Shown in pieces: positions 1 to 6,117 of a stretch of 7,485 nt of DNA (position 1 is its first letter; each line of letters starts with the position of its first letter). This DNA is from JAJXWB01 sp039808645 (GTDB lineage: Bacteria; Pseudomonadota; Alphaproteobacteria; Rhizobiales; Beijerinckiaceae). The stretch covers positions 1 to 7,485 of the forward strand of contig JBDHTL010000159.1 of assembly GCA_039808645.1 (NCBI GenBank). Direction: 5' to 3'. The notes beneath the pieces were generated by a model that was not told where the DNA came from, did not search any database, and saw only the letters and a program-made list of their open reading frames with translations. The position numbers and the translations under genes were made by a program.

Positions 1-702
1 CACCGTCGTGAAATCGAGATCGCGATTGGCCTTGTCGTGCGTCACGCGCAATTCGTCGCGCACGCGCTCGGCCTCGATCTCCTGTGCGCGCAGCACGGAG
101 AGAGCGGCCTCCGCTGCGGCAACGGCGGCCCGCGCGCCGGCGACGGCCGCGGTCGTGCGGTCGCGGTCGGCGCGCGCGGCGTCGAGGCGCTGCGGCGTCG
201 CGAATTTCCTTTCGACCAGCGCTTCCGCGCGTTCGAATTCCGAGGCCGCGCGCGCCCGGTCGGCCGTGGCGGCGGTCAGTTGCGCGCCGGCCTGAGCGAC
301 GGCGGCCTCCTGGCCGGCGCGCTGCGCGTCGATGCGGGCGATGGTCGCCGTCTGCGTGTCTATGCGGCGGGCGGCGGCGGCGACGGCCAGGCGGTAGTCG
401 ACCGGATCGATCTCGACGAGAACGTCGCCGGCCCTGACCTTCTGATTGTCCACGACCGGCACGGCGACGAGATTGCCGCCGACCTTGGCCGAGATCGTCG
501 TCATATCGGCCTTGACGTAAGCGTCGTCCGTCGCGACGATGAAGCGGCCTTCGGTCACGTAGCGGTAGCCGTACCACAGGCCCGCGAGCAGGGCGGCGAC
601 GCCCAGCGCGGCCACGACCGTCCGGCGCCTGCCGGTCGGCGCGGAGGGGACGACCGGATCGGCCAATCGCTCGAACCTGTCCTTGGAAAGCTGCTCGTTC
701 AT
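1..702 (-). CDS. HlyD/EmrA-family membrane fusion protein of an efflux pump (N-terminal 234 residues, C-terminus outside window)
   Basis: This is the periplasmic adaptor of a multidrug efflux or type I-like export system, linking an inner-membrane transporter to an outer-membrane channel. Reading down from the ATG at 702, residues 1-28 are cytoplasmic and Arg-rich at the end. Residues 29-46 form one membrane anchor. Residues 55-100 are the first half of the biotinyl-lipoyl-like domain, with the family signature TDDAYVKAD (58-66) and the segment VRAGDVLVEIDP (89-100). Residues 105-225 are an Ala/Arg/Glu-rich coiled-coil hairpin. The last visible residues, DLDFTTV, are where the chain normally re-enters the lipoyl domain, so roughly the last third is missing beyond base 1. 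The start is fixed by the anchor and signature; the ribosome site is weak. The gene diverges from the TetR-family gene and shares its operator region, so repression by that regulator is inferred. The DDAYV signature favours an EmrA-like partner of an MFS pump, but the transporter itself is not visible. Confidence 0.95.
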   Translation of the reverse strand, partial: MNEQLSKDRFERLADPVVPSAPTGRRRTVVAALGVAALLAGLWYGYRYVTEGRFIVATDDAYVKADMTTISAKVGGNLVAVPVVDNQKVRAGDVLVEIDPVDYRLAVAAAARRIDTQTATIARIDAQRAGQEAAVAQAGAQLTAATADRARAASEFERAEALVERKFATPQRLDAARADRDRTTAAVAGARAAVAAAEAALSVLRAQEIEAERVRDELRVTHDKANRDLDFTTV

Positions 703-766
703 TCGGAATCGCAGTCTGGCACAGCCGCGTAAACGAAAGGCTCGCGTCCCGTCCGTCGCGCATCGG

Positions 767-781
767 ACCGAACGGTTCGGT
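767..781. promoter_or_regulatory. Probable TetR-family operator 1 (on the hlyD-like gene side)
   Basis: The 15-base sequence ACCGAACGGTTCGGT is a perfect palindrome around a single central base (774). It matches operator 2 at 13 of 15 positions. It sits at the expected transcription start of the minus-strand membrane fusion gene, about 65 bp upstream of that gene's start codon. Odd-centred palindromes of this size next to a divergently transcribed TetR-type gene are typical binding sites for that family. The binding protein is inferred, not shown. Confidence 0.75.
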
Positions 782-786
782 TGATC

Positions 787-815
787 TTGACTAGCATGTC
801 GATCCAGCCTAGATC
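787..815 (+). promoter_or_regulatory. Candidate promoter for the TetR-family gene
   Basis: A -35-like TTGACT (787-792), a 17-bp spacer and a -10-like TAGATC (810-815) predict a transcription start near 822. That is the first base before operator 2 and gives a leader of about 22 nt before the ATG at 845. The -35 is a good match to a sigma-70-type promoter and the -10 a fair one. Occupation of operator 2 would block the start site, consistent with autorepression. Confidence 0.5.
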
Positions 816-817
816 AA
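788..817 (-). promoter_or_regulatory. Candidate promoter for the membrane fusion gene
   Basis: On the minus strand a -35-like TTGATC (817-812) is followed after 18 bp by a weak -10-like TAGTCA (793-788). This would place the start of transcription near 781, inside operator 1. The -10 match is poor, so the promoter is inferred mainly from its mirror-image relation to the tetR promoter and from the operator position. The two promoters occupy the same stretch of DNA on opposite strands, so they could not easily be used at the same time. Confidence 0.4.
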
Positions 818-822
818 GAGTG

Positions 823-837
823 ACCGAACCGTTCAGT
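823..837. promoter_or_regulatory. Probable TetR-family operator 2 (on the tetR side)
   Basis: ACCGAACCGTTCAGT is a near-perfect odd-centred palindrome with one mismatched pair. Complementary flanking bases (G822 and C838) extend it to 17 bp. It differs from operator 1 at position 8 (the centre) and position 13. Its centre (830) lies 56 bp from the centre of operator 1 (774), a little over five helical turns. It directly follows the predicted tetR transcription start. Confidence 0.7.
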
Positions 838-844
838 CGAAAGT

Positions 845-1525
845 ATGGATCACGCACGCCACCCAAATGCGGGATCGGAAGACGCCCGGAGCGGGCTCGA
901 GGGCCCGTGCGAGAAGGAGGCCGCCGCCGCGGACGGCGCCAAGGCCCGCCAGATTCTCGACGGCGCCCGCAAGGCCTTCCTGGCCGAGGGCTTCGACGCC
1001 GCCTCGATGAACGAGATCGCGCGCGAGGCCGGGGTCTCGAAGGGCACGATCTATTCCTACTTCCCGTCCAAGGATGCGCTGTTTGCGGCGCTGATCCGCG
1101 AGGACAAGCGCCAGCAGGCCGAGCAGCTCTCGATCTACGACGATCTCGACGGGCCGATCGCGCAGGCGCTGCCGCGCCTCGGTTTCGCGCTCATGGACCT
1201 CATCCTCGAACCCGCGCATGTCGCGCAGACGCGCACGGTGGCGGCGGTGGCGCCGAAATTTCCCGAGATCGGCCGCGCCTTCTACGAGGCGGGCCCCGAA
1301 TACGGCCACCGCCGGCTGGCCGCCTGGCTCGCGCGCCGGGCCGCGGCGGGCGAACTGGCGATCGAGGATTTCGAGCTCGCGGCCGAGCAATTCTTCAACC
1401 TCGCGCAGGGCGTGCTGTTCAAGAAAATGCTGTTCGCCGCGCAGCCGAAGCCGTCGCGCGCGGAAATCCAGGCCACGGTCGACGCCGCGGCGCGCATGTT
1501 CCTCGGAACATACGGCGTGCGCTGA
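845..1525 (+). CDS. TetR/AcrR-family transcriptional repressor with AefR-like C-terminal domain
   Basis: This 226-residue DNA-binding repressor probably controls its own gene and the divergent efflux adaptor gene in response to a small hydrophobic ligand. Residues 32-78 are the TetR_N helix-turn-helix domain: an ARQILDGARKAF helix, then MNEIAREAGVSKGTIYSYF (55-73) and SKDALF (75-80). This is the strongest part of the assignment. Residues 95-222 form the all-helical ligand-binding and dimerisation half. The stretch around 150-190 (PEYGHRRLAAWL, then EDFELAAEQFFNLAQG) resembles the AefR-like type. Residues 1-31 are an unusual acidic/Ala-rich lead before the HTH. No in-frame ATG or GTG offers an alternative start before Met55, so 845 is kept although its ribosome site is only GAAAG. 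The gene ends three bases from the convergent gene's stop. The ligand cannot be read from the sequence. Confidence 0.95.
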   Translation: MDHARHPNAGSEDARSGLEGPCEKEAAAADGAKARQILDGARKAFLAEGFDAASMNEIAREAGVSKGTIYSYFPSKDALFAALIREDKRQQAEQLSIYDDLDGPIAQALPRLGFALMDLILEPAHVAQTRTVAAVAPKFPEIGRAFYEAGPEYGHRRLAAWLARRAAAGELAIEDFELAAEQFFNLAQGVLFKKMLFAAQPKPSRAEIQATVDAAARMFLGTYGVR

Positions 1526-1537
1526 GCGTCAGCGCGC
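1517..1537. repeat. Hairpin spanning two convergent stop codons
   Basis: GCGCTGA (1519-1525) and TCAGCGC (1529-1535) are perfect inverted arms around a 3-base loop, extended by a G-U and a G-C pair to 1517/1537. The TGA of the repressor gene is the end of the left arm, and the TGA of the minus-strand gene (read as TCA on plus) begins the right arm. There is no T-tract on either side, so it is not a classical intrinsic terminator. It may slow or protect both transcript ends, or be chance in GC-rich DNA. Confidence 0.45.
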
Positions 1538-3148
1538 CGCGAACGTGTCGGGCCGCGCGCTCGCCCAGGCGGCGCGGAAGCGCGGATCGTCCGAACCGGC
1601 GAGAAGTTCGCCGGCCGCCAGCGGCCGATACAATTCCTCGAATCCGACGATCTCGCGCGGCGAGACGCGGCGCGCCAGGTGGGCGACCGTGAATTCGCTG
1701 GGGTGGTCGAGCCCCGCGGCGGCGGTCAGTTCGGCAAGCGTGATCAGCGTCGAACGGTGGAAACGGTAGACGCGCTCCGCCTTGTCGGCGACGACGAGCG
1801 CGCGCATCCGGTCGGGGTCCTGCGTCGCCACGCCGGTGGGGCAGCGATCGTTGTGACAGGACTGCGACTGGATGCAGCCGAGCGCGAACATGAAGCCGCG
1901 CGCCGCGTTGCACCAGTCGGCGCCGAGCGCGAGCGCGCGGGCAATGTCGAAGGCGCTGACGATCTTGCCCGCGGCGCCGATGCGGATCCTTTCACGCAGG
2001 CCGGCGCCCACCAGGGCATTGTGGACGAAGCTCAGGCCCTCGCGCATCGGCATGCCGAGATGGTCCATGAATTCCAGCGGCGCAGCGCCCGTGCCGCCCT
2101 CCTTGCCGTCCACGACGATGAAGTCGGGCGCAAGACCCGTCTCCAGCATGGCCTTGCAGATGGCCAGGAACTCGGCGGGTTGCCCTATGCAGAGCTTGAA
2201 TCCGGCCGGCTTGCCGCCCGACAGCCGCCGCATCCCGTCGATGAAACGGATCAGTTCGATCGGCGTCGCGAAGGCCGAATGGCGCGCCGGCGAGATGCAG
2301 TCGACGCCCATCGGCACGCCGCGGATGGCCGCGATCTCCGGAGTCAGTTTGGCGGCGGGCAGAACGCCGCCGTGGCCGGGCTTGGCGCCCTGGCTCAGTT
2401 TCAATTCGACCATCTTGACCTGCGGATCGCCGGCCGTCGTCGCGAACAGGTCCGGCGAGAACCGGCCGTCCGCCGCGCGGCAGCCGAAATAGCCGGAGCC
2501 GACCTCCCAGATCAGATCGCCGCCGTTCTCCCGGTGGTAGGCGCTGACCCCGCCTTCGCCGGTGTCGTGCGCGAAGCCGCCGCGCGCGGCGGCGGCGTTG
2601 AGAGCGCGGATCGCATTGGCGCTCAGCGCGCCGAAGCTCATGGCCGAAATGTTGAGGATCGAGGCGGAATAGGGCTGCGCGCACTCGATGCCGATCTTGA
2701 TGCGATGCGGCTCGTCGCTCGGGATCGTCGGCGCGATGGAATGGCGGACGAATTCGAATCCCTCCGCGTAGACGTCGAGTTCCGTGCCGAAGGGACGCTT
2801 GTCGAGCTCGCCCTTGGCGCGCTGGTAGACGAGCGCGCGCTTGTCGCGCGAGAAGGGCGCGCCGCTCTTCTCGTCCTCGAAGAAATACTGGCGCATCTCC
2901 GGCCTGACTTCCTCGAGCAGAAACCGCAAATGGCCGGCGATCGGATAGCTGCGCAGGATGGAGTGACGGGTCTGCAGGAGATCGCGAATTCCGAGGATGG
3001 CGAGCGCGACGGAGACGACCGCCAGAAGCTTGAAGAAGCCGCCGAAGATCGGCGCCGCCATCGCCGCGGCGAAGAAGAACGGCGCGGCGACGACGCAGGC
3101 CGTCAGCGGCAGGTAGCGCCACGCGAAAGCCAGCCTGAGCTTTTCCAT
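1529..3148 (-). CDS. Membrane-anchored FMN-binding glutamate synthase family protein
   Basis: This 539-residue protein is homologous to the central FMN and iron-sulfur domain of the large subunit of glutamate synthase. Residues 12-56 contain two closely spaced hydrophobic segments that should anchor it in the inner membrane, and the catalytic body is probably cytoplasmic. The TIM-barrel runs from about 130 to 480. It shows NISAMSFGALS (166-176), GEGGVSAYH (197-205), the loop QGAKPGHGG (253-261), VDGKEGGTGAAP (346-357) and the phosphate-binding GAAGK (391-395). Cys425, Cys431 and Cys436 are spaced C-x5-C-x4-C, the 3Fe-4S ligand pattern of glutamate synthase, followed by PTGVATQDP. No N-terminal glutaminase domain is present, so it cannot take nitrogen from glutamine alone; its substrate is unknown. 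The start is supported by GGGAGG four bases before the ATG. A methylglutamate-synthase role is possible but unsupported here. Confidence 0.93.
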   Translation of the reverse strand: MEKLRLAFAWRYLPLTACVVAAPFFFAAAMAAPIFGGFFKLLAVVSVALAILGIRDLLQTRHSILRSYPIAGHLRFLLEEVRPEMRQYFFEDEKSGAPFSRDKRALVYQRAKGELDKRPFGTELDVYAEGFEFVRHSIAPTIPSDEPHRIKIGIECAQPYSASILNISAMSFGALSANAIRALNAAAARGGFAHDTGEGGVSAYHRENGGDLIWEVGSGYFGCRAADGRFSPDLFATTAGDPQVKMVELKLSQGAKPGHGGVLPAAKLTPEIAAIRGVPMGVDCISPARHSAFATPIELIRFIDGMRRLSGGKPAGFKLCIGQPAEFLAICKAMLETGLAPDFIVVDGKEGGTGAAPLEFMDHLGMPMREGLSFVHNALVGAGLRERIRIGAAGKIVSAFDIARALALGADWCNAARGFMFALGCIQSQSCHNDRCPTGVATQDPDRMRALVVADKAERVYRFHRSTLITLAELTAAAGLDHPSEFTVAHLARRVSPREIVGFEELYRPLAAGELLAGSDDPRFRAAWASARPDTFAAR

Positions 3149-3314
3149 GCAACCTCCCGCTCCGATAGCCGAGGCTGCCGCCTCTCGGCGAATGGATCAA
3201 GCGGTTTGCAGCGATGGTTTCGCGGAGCGAAGCGAGCGGAAGGCCAGCGCCGCGACGCGCGGGGCGCCGGATTCCCGCTGTGGCAGGAAAGACCTCCGAA
3301 GCGCGGAAAGAGCG
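3149..3314. other. Intergenic region upstream of the glutamate synthase-like gene
   Basis: These 166 bp lie between two codirectional minus-strand genes. Near the downstream gene they hold its ribosome site and a small hairpin, GAGGC (3171-3175) with GCCTC (3180-3184), in the leader. The middle is GC-rich with an imperfect stem but no T-tract, so no clear terminator follows the potassium-channel gene. I see no convincing promoter, although one is expected given the distance. Confidence 0.5.
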
Positions 3315-4196
3315 TCAGCTGTCGGGCTCGGTCAGGTGGAACTTCGTGTAATTGACCCGCACCCGCTCGCTGTCGCCCGGCTCGAGAACGTCGACGTAAC
3401 GGTGACCGAAGACGACGTCGGAGGCCAGATAGGTCTTGCGCGCGCGCACCGTCTGCGCGGCGGATTCGTCGAAACCTTCGATCATCGCGACGACGGTGGC
3501 GTCCGCAGCGTTCAGCGCGGCCTCGTCCATGCCGGACAGCGGACTTGCTTCGTCGATCGCGTGGATGATGGTCCAGCTCAGCACGAACAGCGGCGATTGC
3601 GCGCGCAGCAGCGGCAGTTCGACGAAGCGGCGGAACGGCGCGCCCTCGGCCGTCTGCACCGTGGTCGATAGCCACACCTTGGCGATCGGGCCCGAAATGG
3701 CGTTGAGCCGCTCGTTGGCGGCGCGCAGCATCAGGCTGCGCCTGCCGTCGTGCATGGCGATCACCGCGCGGTCGGCAAAGATGATCCGCGCGCGGGGACG
3801 CGAGAAACGGTAGAAGATCAGCCCGGTCAGGAGCGCCGTCGTGAACACGCCCGTATAGAGTTCGACGCTGGCGACGAGATGTCCGTAGGTGGATTGCGGG
3901 TACATGCCGCCATAACCGACCGTGGTCAGCGTCTGGATGCTGAAGAACAGGTAGTGCAGAAAATCCCCCTCGGCATTGGCGATCGGTTTGTCGCCGAGCG
4001 AATAGACCGCCGCGAAGATGCAGTTCAGCGACAGGAAGCCGAGCGTCGCGCCGCCGAAAAAGACCGGCCAGCTGACGGTGAGGCTGCGATGCGCGAAATC
4101 CGGCCAGAAATCGGTCTGGAGGCCGTATGATTCCACTTCCCGCCCACCGAGGTTGAGACGGCGCATTTTCGGTCCGTGGTTCCTGCGATGCGACAT
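3315..4196 (-). CDS. KirBac-type inward-rectifier potassium channel
   Basis: This is a tetrameric inner-membrane potassium channel subunit of 293 residues, the usual length for prokaryotic Kir channels. Residues 28-42 match the interfacial slide helix. TM1 is about 43-66. The pore helix and selectivity filter are at 80-96, with the canonical filter T92-V-G-Y-G96, and TM2 is about 106-129. RFSRPRARIIF (130-140) leads into the cytoplasmic immunoglobulin-like IRK domain (about 138-290), where DGRRSLMLRAANERLN and SWTIIHAIDEASPLSG are family-typical. The ATG at 4196 is chosen because it leaves a short N-terminus before the slide helix; Met11 (4166) is an alternative. The same frame stays open upstream through the whole P450 gene, but that stretch is not Kir-like. 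The gene follows the P450 stop by 50 bp with no terminator or clear promoter, so co-transcription is likely. The gating ligand is unknown. Confidence 0.94.
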   Translation of the reverse strand: MSHRRNHGPKMRRLNLGGREVESYGLQTDFWPDFAHRSLTVSWPVFFGGATLGFLSLNCIFAAVYSLGDKPIANAEGDFLHYLFFSIQTLTTVGYGGMYPQSTYGHLVASVELYTGVFTTALLTGLIFYRFSRPRARIIFADRAVIAMHDGRRSLMLRAANERLNAISGPIAKVWLSTTVQTAEGAPFRRFVELPLLRAQSPLFVLSWTIIHAIDEASPLSGMDEAALNAADATVVAMIEGFDESAAQTVRARKTYLASDVVFGHRYVDVLEPGDSERVRVNYTKFHLTEPDS

Positions 4197-4246
4197 GGCG
4201 CCCTGCTCTCGGCGTTTGGCGCAGGCCGCGCCCGGTTGCAAAGCGG

Positions 4247-5629
4247 CTACCGCCTCGGCGTCACGAGCATGGGCATGCCGCCCTGCGGGCGCAGCGTGAT
4301 GCGCTGCACGGGGCGCACGGCGTGGCCCGGCGCGAGATCGAAACGGAAGGCGCGCGTGAGATGCGCCAGCACGATGATCGCCTCCTGCAGCGCGAATCCC
4401 ATGCCGATGCAGACGCGCGGACCGGCGCCGAAGGGAATGTAGGCGAAACGGTCGATCTTCTCGCGGTTTTCCCCGAGGAAGCGCGTCGGGTCGAACACGT
4501 CGGGCCTGTCCCAGAGCGTCTTGTGGCGATGCAGCAGGAAGGGCGAGACGGTGACGACCGCGCCCGCGCGGATCTTCTTGCCGCAGACGACGTCGTCGGC
4601 GATCGCCGCCCGGCTCAGGAAGGCGGCGGGCGGATAGAGGCGCAGGGATTCCTCGAGCACCGCCCTGGTCACCGGCATGCGCTCGGCGAGTTCCTCGATC
4701 GGCCCCGCGTTCATCTGCGCATCGGCCTCGGCCTCGACTTCGCCGCGCCATTCCGGGGATTGCGACAGGAGATAGAAAGTCCAGGTGAGCGCATTGGCGG
4801 TGGTTTCGTGCCCCGCGCCGATGAAGGTGACGATGTTGGAGCGCAGGTCCTCCTCGCGCATGCCGCGGCCGGTCTCCGGGTCTTGCGCCTGCAGCAGCAG
4901 GGTGAGTATGTCGCGCGGCGCGGCGCCGCCGTCGGCGATCAGCTTGCGGCGCGCGACGATGATGTCGTCGACGGCGCCGGCGAACCATTCGAGCGTCGCC
5001 TGTCCGCGCAGACGACCGAGACGCGGCAGGAATTGCGGCAGGCCGAGCAGGTCGAACGGGTCGACCCGGCCGACCGTGTTGAAGTAGACGTTCACCGCCT
5101 TCTGGAACTCGCCGGTCTCGCGGCCGAGGCCTTGCGAGAACAGCGTGTGCTCGAGGATTTCGAGGGTGAGCCGCGACATCTCCTCGTGCATGTCGACCTG
5201 CGCGCCGGGCCGGCGGCGCCCGAAACGCGCGACGCCCTCGCGCGTCGAGGCGGCCATGGCCTCCGCGAAGGCCGCGACCTGGCGCGGCGTGAACAGTGGC
5301 GCGAGCGATCGGCGCTGCGCGCGCCAGTTCTCGCCTTCGGCCGTGAGAAGACCCTCGCCGAGGCCGGGCTTCAGGATGCGGAGCTGAAGATCGTCCTTGC
5401 GATAGTTGGCGGCATTGTCGAGGAAGATGCGGCGAACGCCTTCCGGATCGCTGACGACGGCGCGCTCGCCGAGGATCGAGCGGCCGACCAGCACCGGCTC
5501 CTCGTAGTGGCGGCGCGTCCAGATTTCGATCGGGTTGCGGCGCAGCGCCGCGATCATGCCGAGAACGCCGAGCGGCCTTTCGCGCGGCGTGGGGGCGGGC
5601 GGGCGAAAGGCGAGCGTTCCGACGGGCAT
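4247..5629 (-). CDS. Cytochrome P450 monooxygenase (soluble)
   Basis: This 460-residue heme-thiolate monooxygenase would insert one oxygen atom from O2 into an organic substrate using two electrons from separate redox partners. Every P450 landmark is intact. The C-helix W102-x3-R106 contacts the heme propionate. The I-helix oxygen-activation motif is GAGHETTA (271-278, acid-alcohol pair E275-T276). The ExxR motif is E327-S-L-R330, followed by PTRF (381-384). The heme loop FGAGPRVCIG (400-409) has Cys407 as the axial ligand. There is no N-terminal membrane segment and no fused reductase, so it is cytosolic and needs outside ferredoxin or flavodoxin partners, none of which is in the window. The style (GLLTAEGENWRAQRR, long K-helix region) is nearer to the CYP102/CYP4-like bacterial forms than to CYP101. 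The ATG at 5629 has GAAGGA six bases upstream. Substrate and CYP family number are not assignable by eye. Confidence 0.97.
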   Translation of the reverse strand: MPVGTLAFRPPAPTPRERPLGVLGMIAALRRNPIEIWTRRHYEEPVLVGRSILGERAVVSDPEGVRRIFLDNAANYRKDDLQLRILKPGLGEGLLTAEGENWRAQRRSLAPLFTPRQVAAFAEAMAASTREGVARFGRRRPGAQVDMHEEMSRLTLEILEHTLFSQGLGRETGEFQKAVNVYFNTVGRVDPFDLLGLPQFLPRLGRLRGQATLEWFAGAVDDIIVARRKLIADGGAAPRDILTLLLQAQDPETGRGMREEDLRSNIVTFIGAGHETTANALTWTFYLLSQSPEWRGEVEAEADAQMNAGPIEELAERMPVTRAVLEESLRLYPPAAFLSRAAIADDVVCGKKIRAGAVVTVSPFLLHRHKTLWDRPDVFDPTRFLGENREKIDRFAYIPFGAGPRVCIGMGFALQEAIIVLAHLTRAFRFDLAPGHAVRPVQRITLRPQGGMPMLVTPRR

Positions 5630-5660
5630 CAGACATCCTTCAGACGCGCGAATGCGCGCC

Positions 5661-5690
5661 TTTATATGTCAGCCCGCATCGCGGCGGCAA
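5661..5690 (-). promoter_or_regulatory. Probable sigma-70-type promoter of the P450-channel transcript
   Basis: On the minus strand TTGCCG (5690-5685) and TATAAA (5666-5661) are separated by 18 bp. The -10 matches the consensus at five of six positions and the -35 at four. The predicted start near 5654 leaves a leader of about 25 nt containing the GAAGGA ribosome site. It is the only AT-rich hexamer pair in this stretch and lies right between two genes. Confidence 0.5.
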
Positions 5691-5716
5691 TTCGGCTGCG
5701 AAGGCGCGTGCGGCGA

Positions 5717-5920
5717 TTATCGAAATTCCCGGCGCACGGTGATCACGCCGTCCGGATCGCGCCGGCGCACGAGCGTGATCAGATCGCGCGCGACCTTCTT
5801 CGCATGCAGCGTGCTCAGCGCGTCGACGCGCGCCAGCGGCCGGCAGGTTTCGTCGTGAACGCGGAGCGTGATCTCGGCCTGCGCGTCGTCGCGCCGCACG
5901 GATATCCGGTAGCTTCCCAT
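5717..5920 (-). CDS. Small uncharacterised protein (67 residues)
   Basis: I do not recognise this protein. It begins MGSYRISVRRDDAQ, continues with alternating residues suggestive of two beta strands (about 3-25), then a helix-prone middle (LSTLHAKKVARDLITLVRR) and a final strand (GVITVRREF). It is soluble, basic, and has one Cys near residue 26. Two adjacent ATG codons stand at 5923 and 5920. GGAGG at 5930-5926 is only two bases from the first but five from the second, so 5920 is the better start. A TTG at 5932 would add four residues but overlaps the ribosome site. The strong ribosome site, the sensible composition and the position between two same-strand genes make it a likely real gene. 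It ends 87 bp before the P450 start, with the P450 promoter in between. A small regulatory or stress protein is possible, but nothing in it proves a role. Confidence 0.6.
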   Translation of the reverse strand: MGSYRISVRRDDAQAEITLRVHDETCRPLARVDALSTLHAKKVARDLITLVRRRDPDGVITVRREFR

Positions 5921-5925
5921 CATGG

Positions 5926-5930
5926 CCTCC
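5926..5930 (-). promoter_or_regulatory. Ribosome binding site deciding the start of the small gene
   Basis: GGAGG on the minus strand precedes tandem ATG codons. The five-base spacing to the ATG at 5920 is near optimal, while the two-base spacing to the ATG at 5923 is too short. This favours a 67-residue product. Confidence 0.6.
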
Positions 5931-6013
5931 AAAGCGCGCCGGCAGCGCGCAGGGTGGCTGATGCGGAAGCCGCACGCAAATCAAATCCTGCGCAGATGCC
6001 GCATGCGCCGCAG

Positions 6014-6040
6014 CGTTCGGGGCATTGCGAAGACCGAACG
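6014..6040. repeat. Inverted repeat resembling the TetR operator half-sites
   Basis: CGTTCGG (6014-6020) and CCGAACG (6034-6040) are perfect inverted arms separated by 13 bases. The right arm with its flank, GACCGAACGG, matches the left half of operator 1 at 766-775 except its first bases' context. Here the half-sites face outward, unlike the compact operators, and lie about 95 bp or more upstream of the small gene's start. It could be a regulatory site or chance. Confidence 0.3.
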
Positions 6041-6067
6041 GATTTCGCGCGTTGCGCGCTTGCGCGG

Positions 6068-6090
6068 CGCCGCGCCCGCGCGGCGCGGCG
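6068..6090. repeat. Strong GC-only hairpin downstream of the extensin-like gene
   Basis: CGCCGCGCC (6068-6076) pairs perfectly with GGCGCGGCG (6082-6090) around a 5-base loop, starting 27 bases past the stop of the minus-strand extensin-like gene. No T-tract follows on the minus strand. On the plus strand it is followed by a pyrimidine-rich run. It may act as a weak terminator or a 3-prime stabilising structure for the minus-strand transcript. Confidence 0.4.
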
Positions 6091-6117
6091 TTCACCTTTT
6101 CGTGATGGAGCGCGGGC

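Noticed and set aside
3221..3245. GAGCGAAGCGAGCGG-like stretch that looked like a dispersed palindromic repeat
   Set aside because: The arms do not pair into a useful stem and no second copy was found in the window.
1679..3355. Long open frame on the plus strand opposite the glutamate synthase-like gene
   Set aside because: Its composition (Arg, Asp, Ala, Gly, with no recognisable domain) is that of an antisense shadow of a GC-rich gene. The minus-strand protein has clear family motifs over the same DNA.
3315..5636. A single 773-codon open frame that could be read as a P450-region/potassium-channel fusion
   Set aside because: Only the last 293 codons resemble a known protein (the Kir channel). 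The upstream part is an Arg/Pro/Ala-rich out-of-frame reading of the P450 gene, kept open by high GC. The true P450 is in another frame with all its motifs intact.
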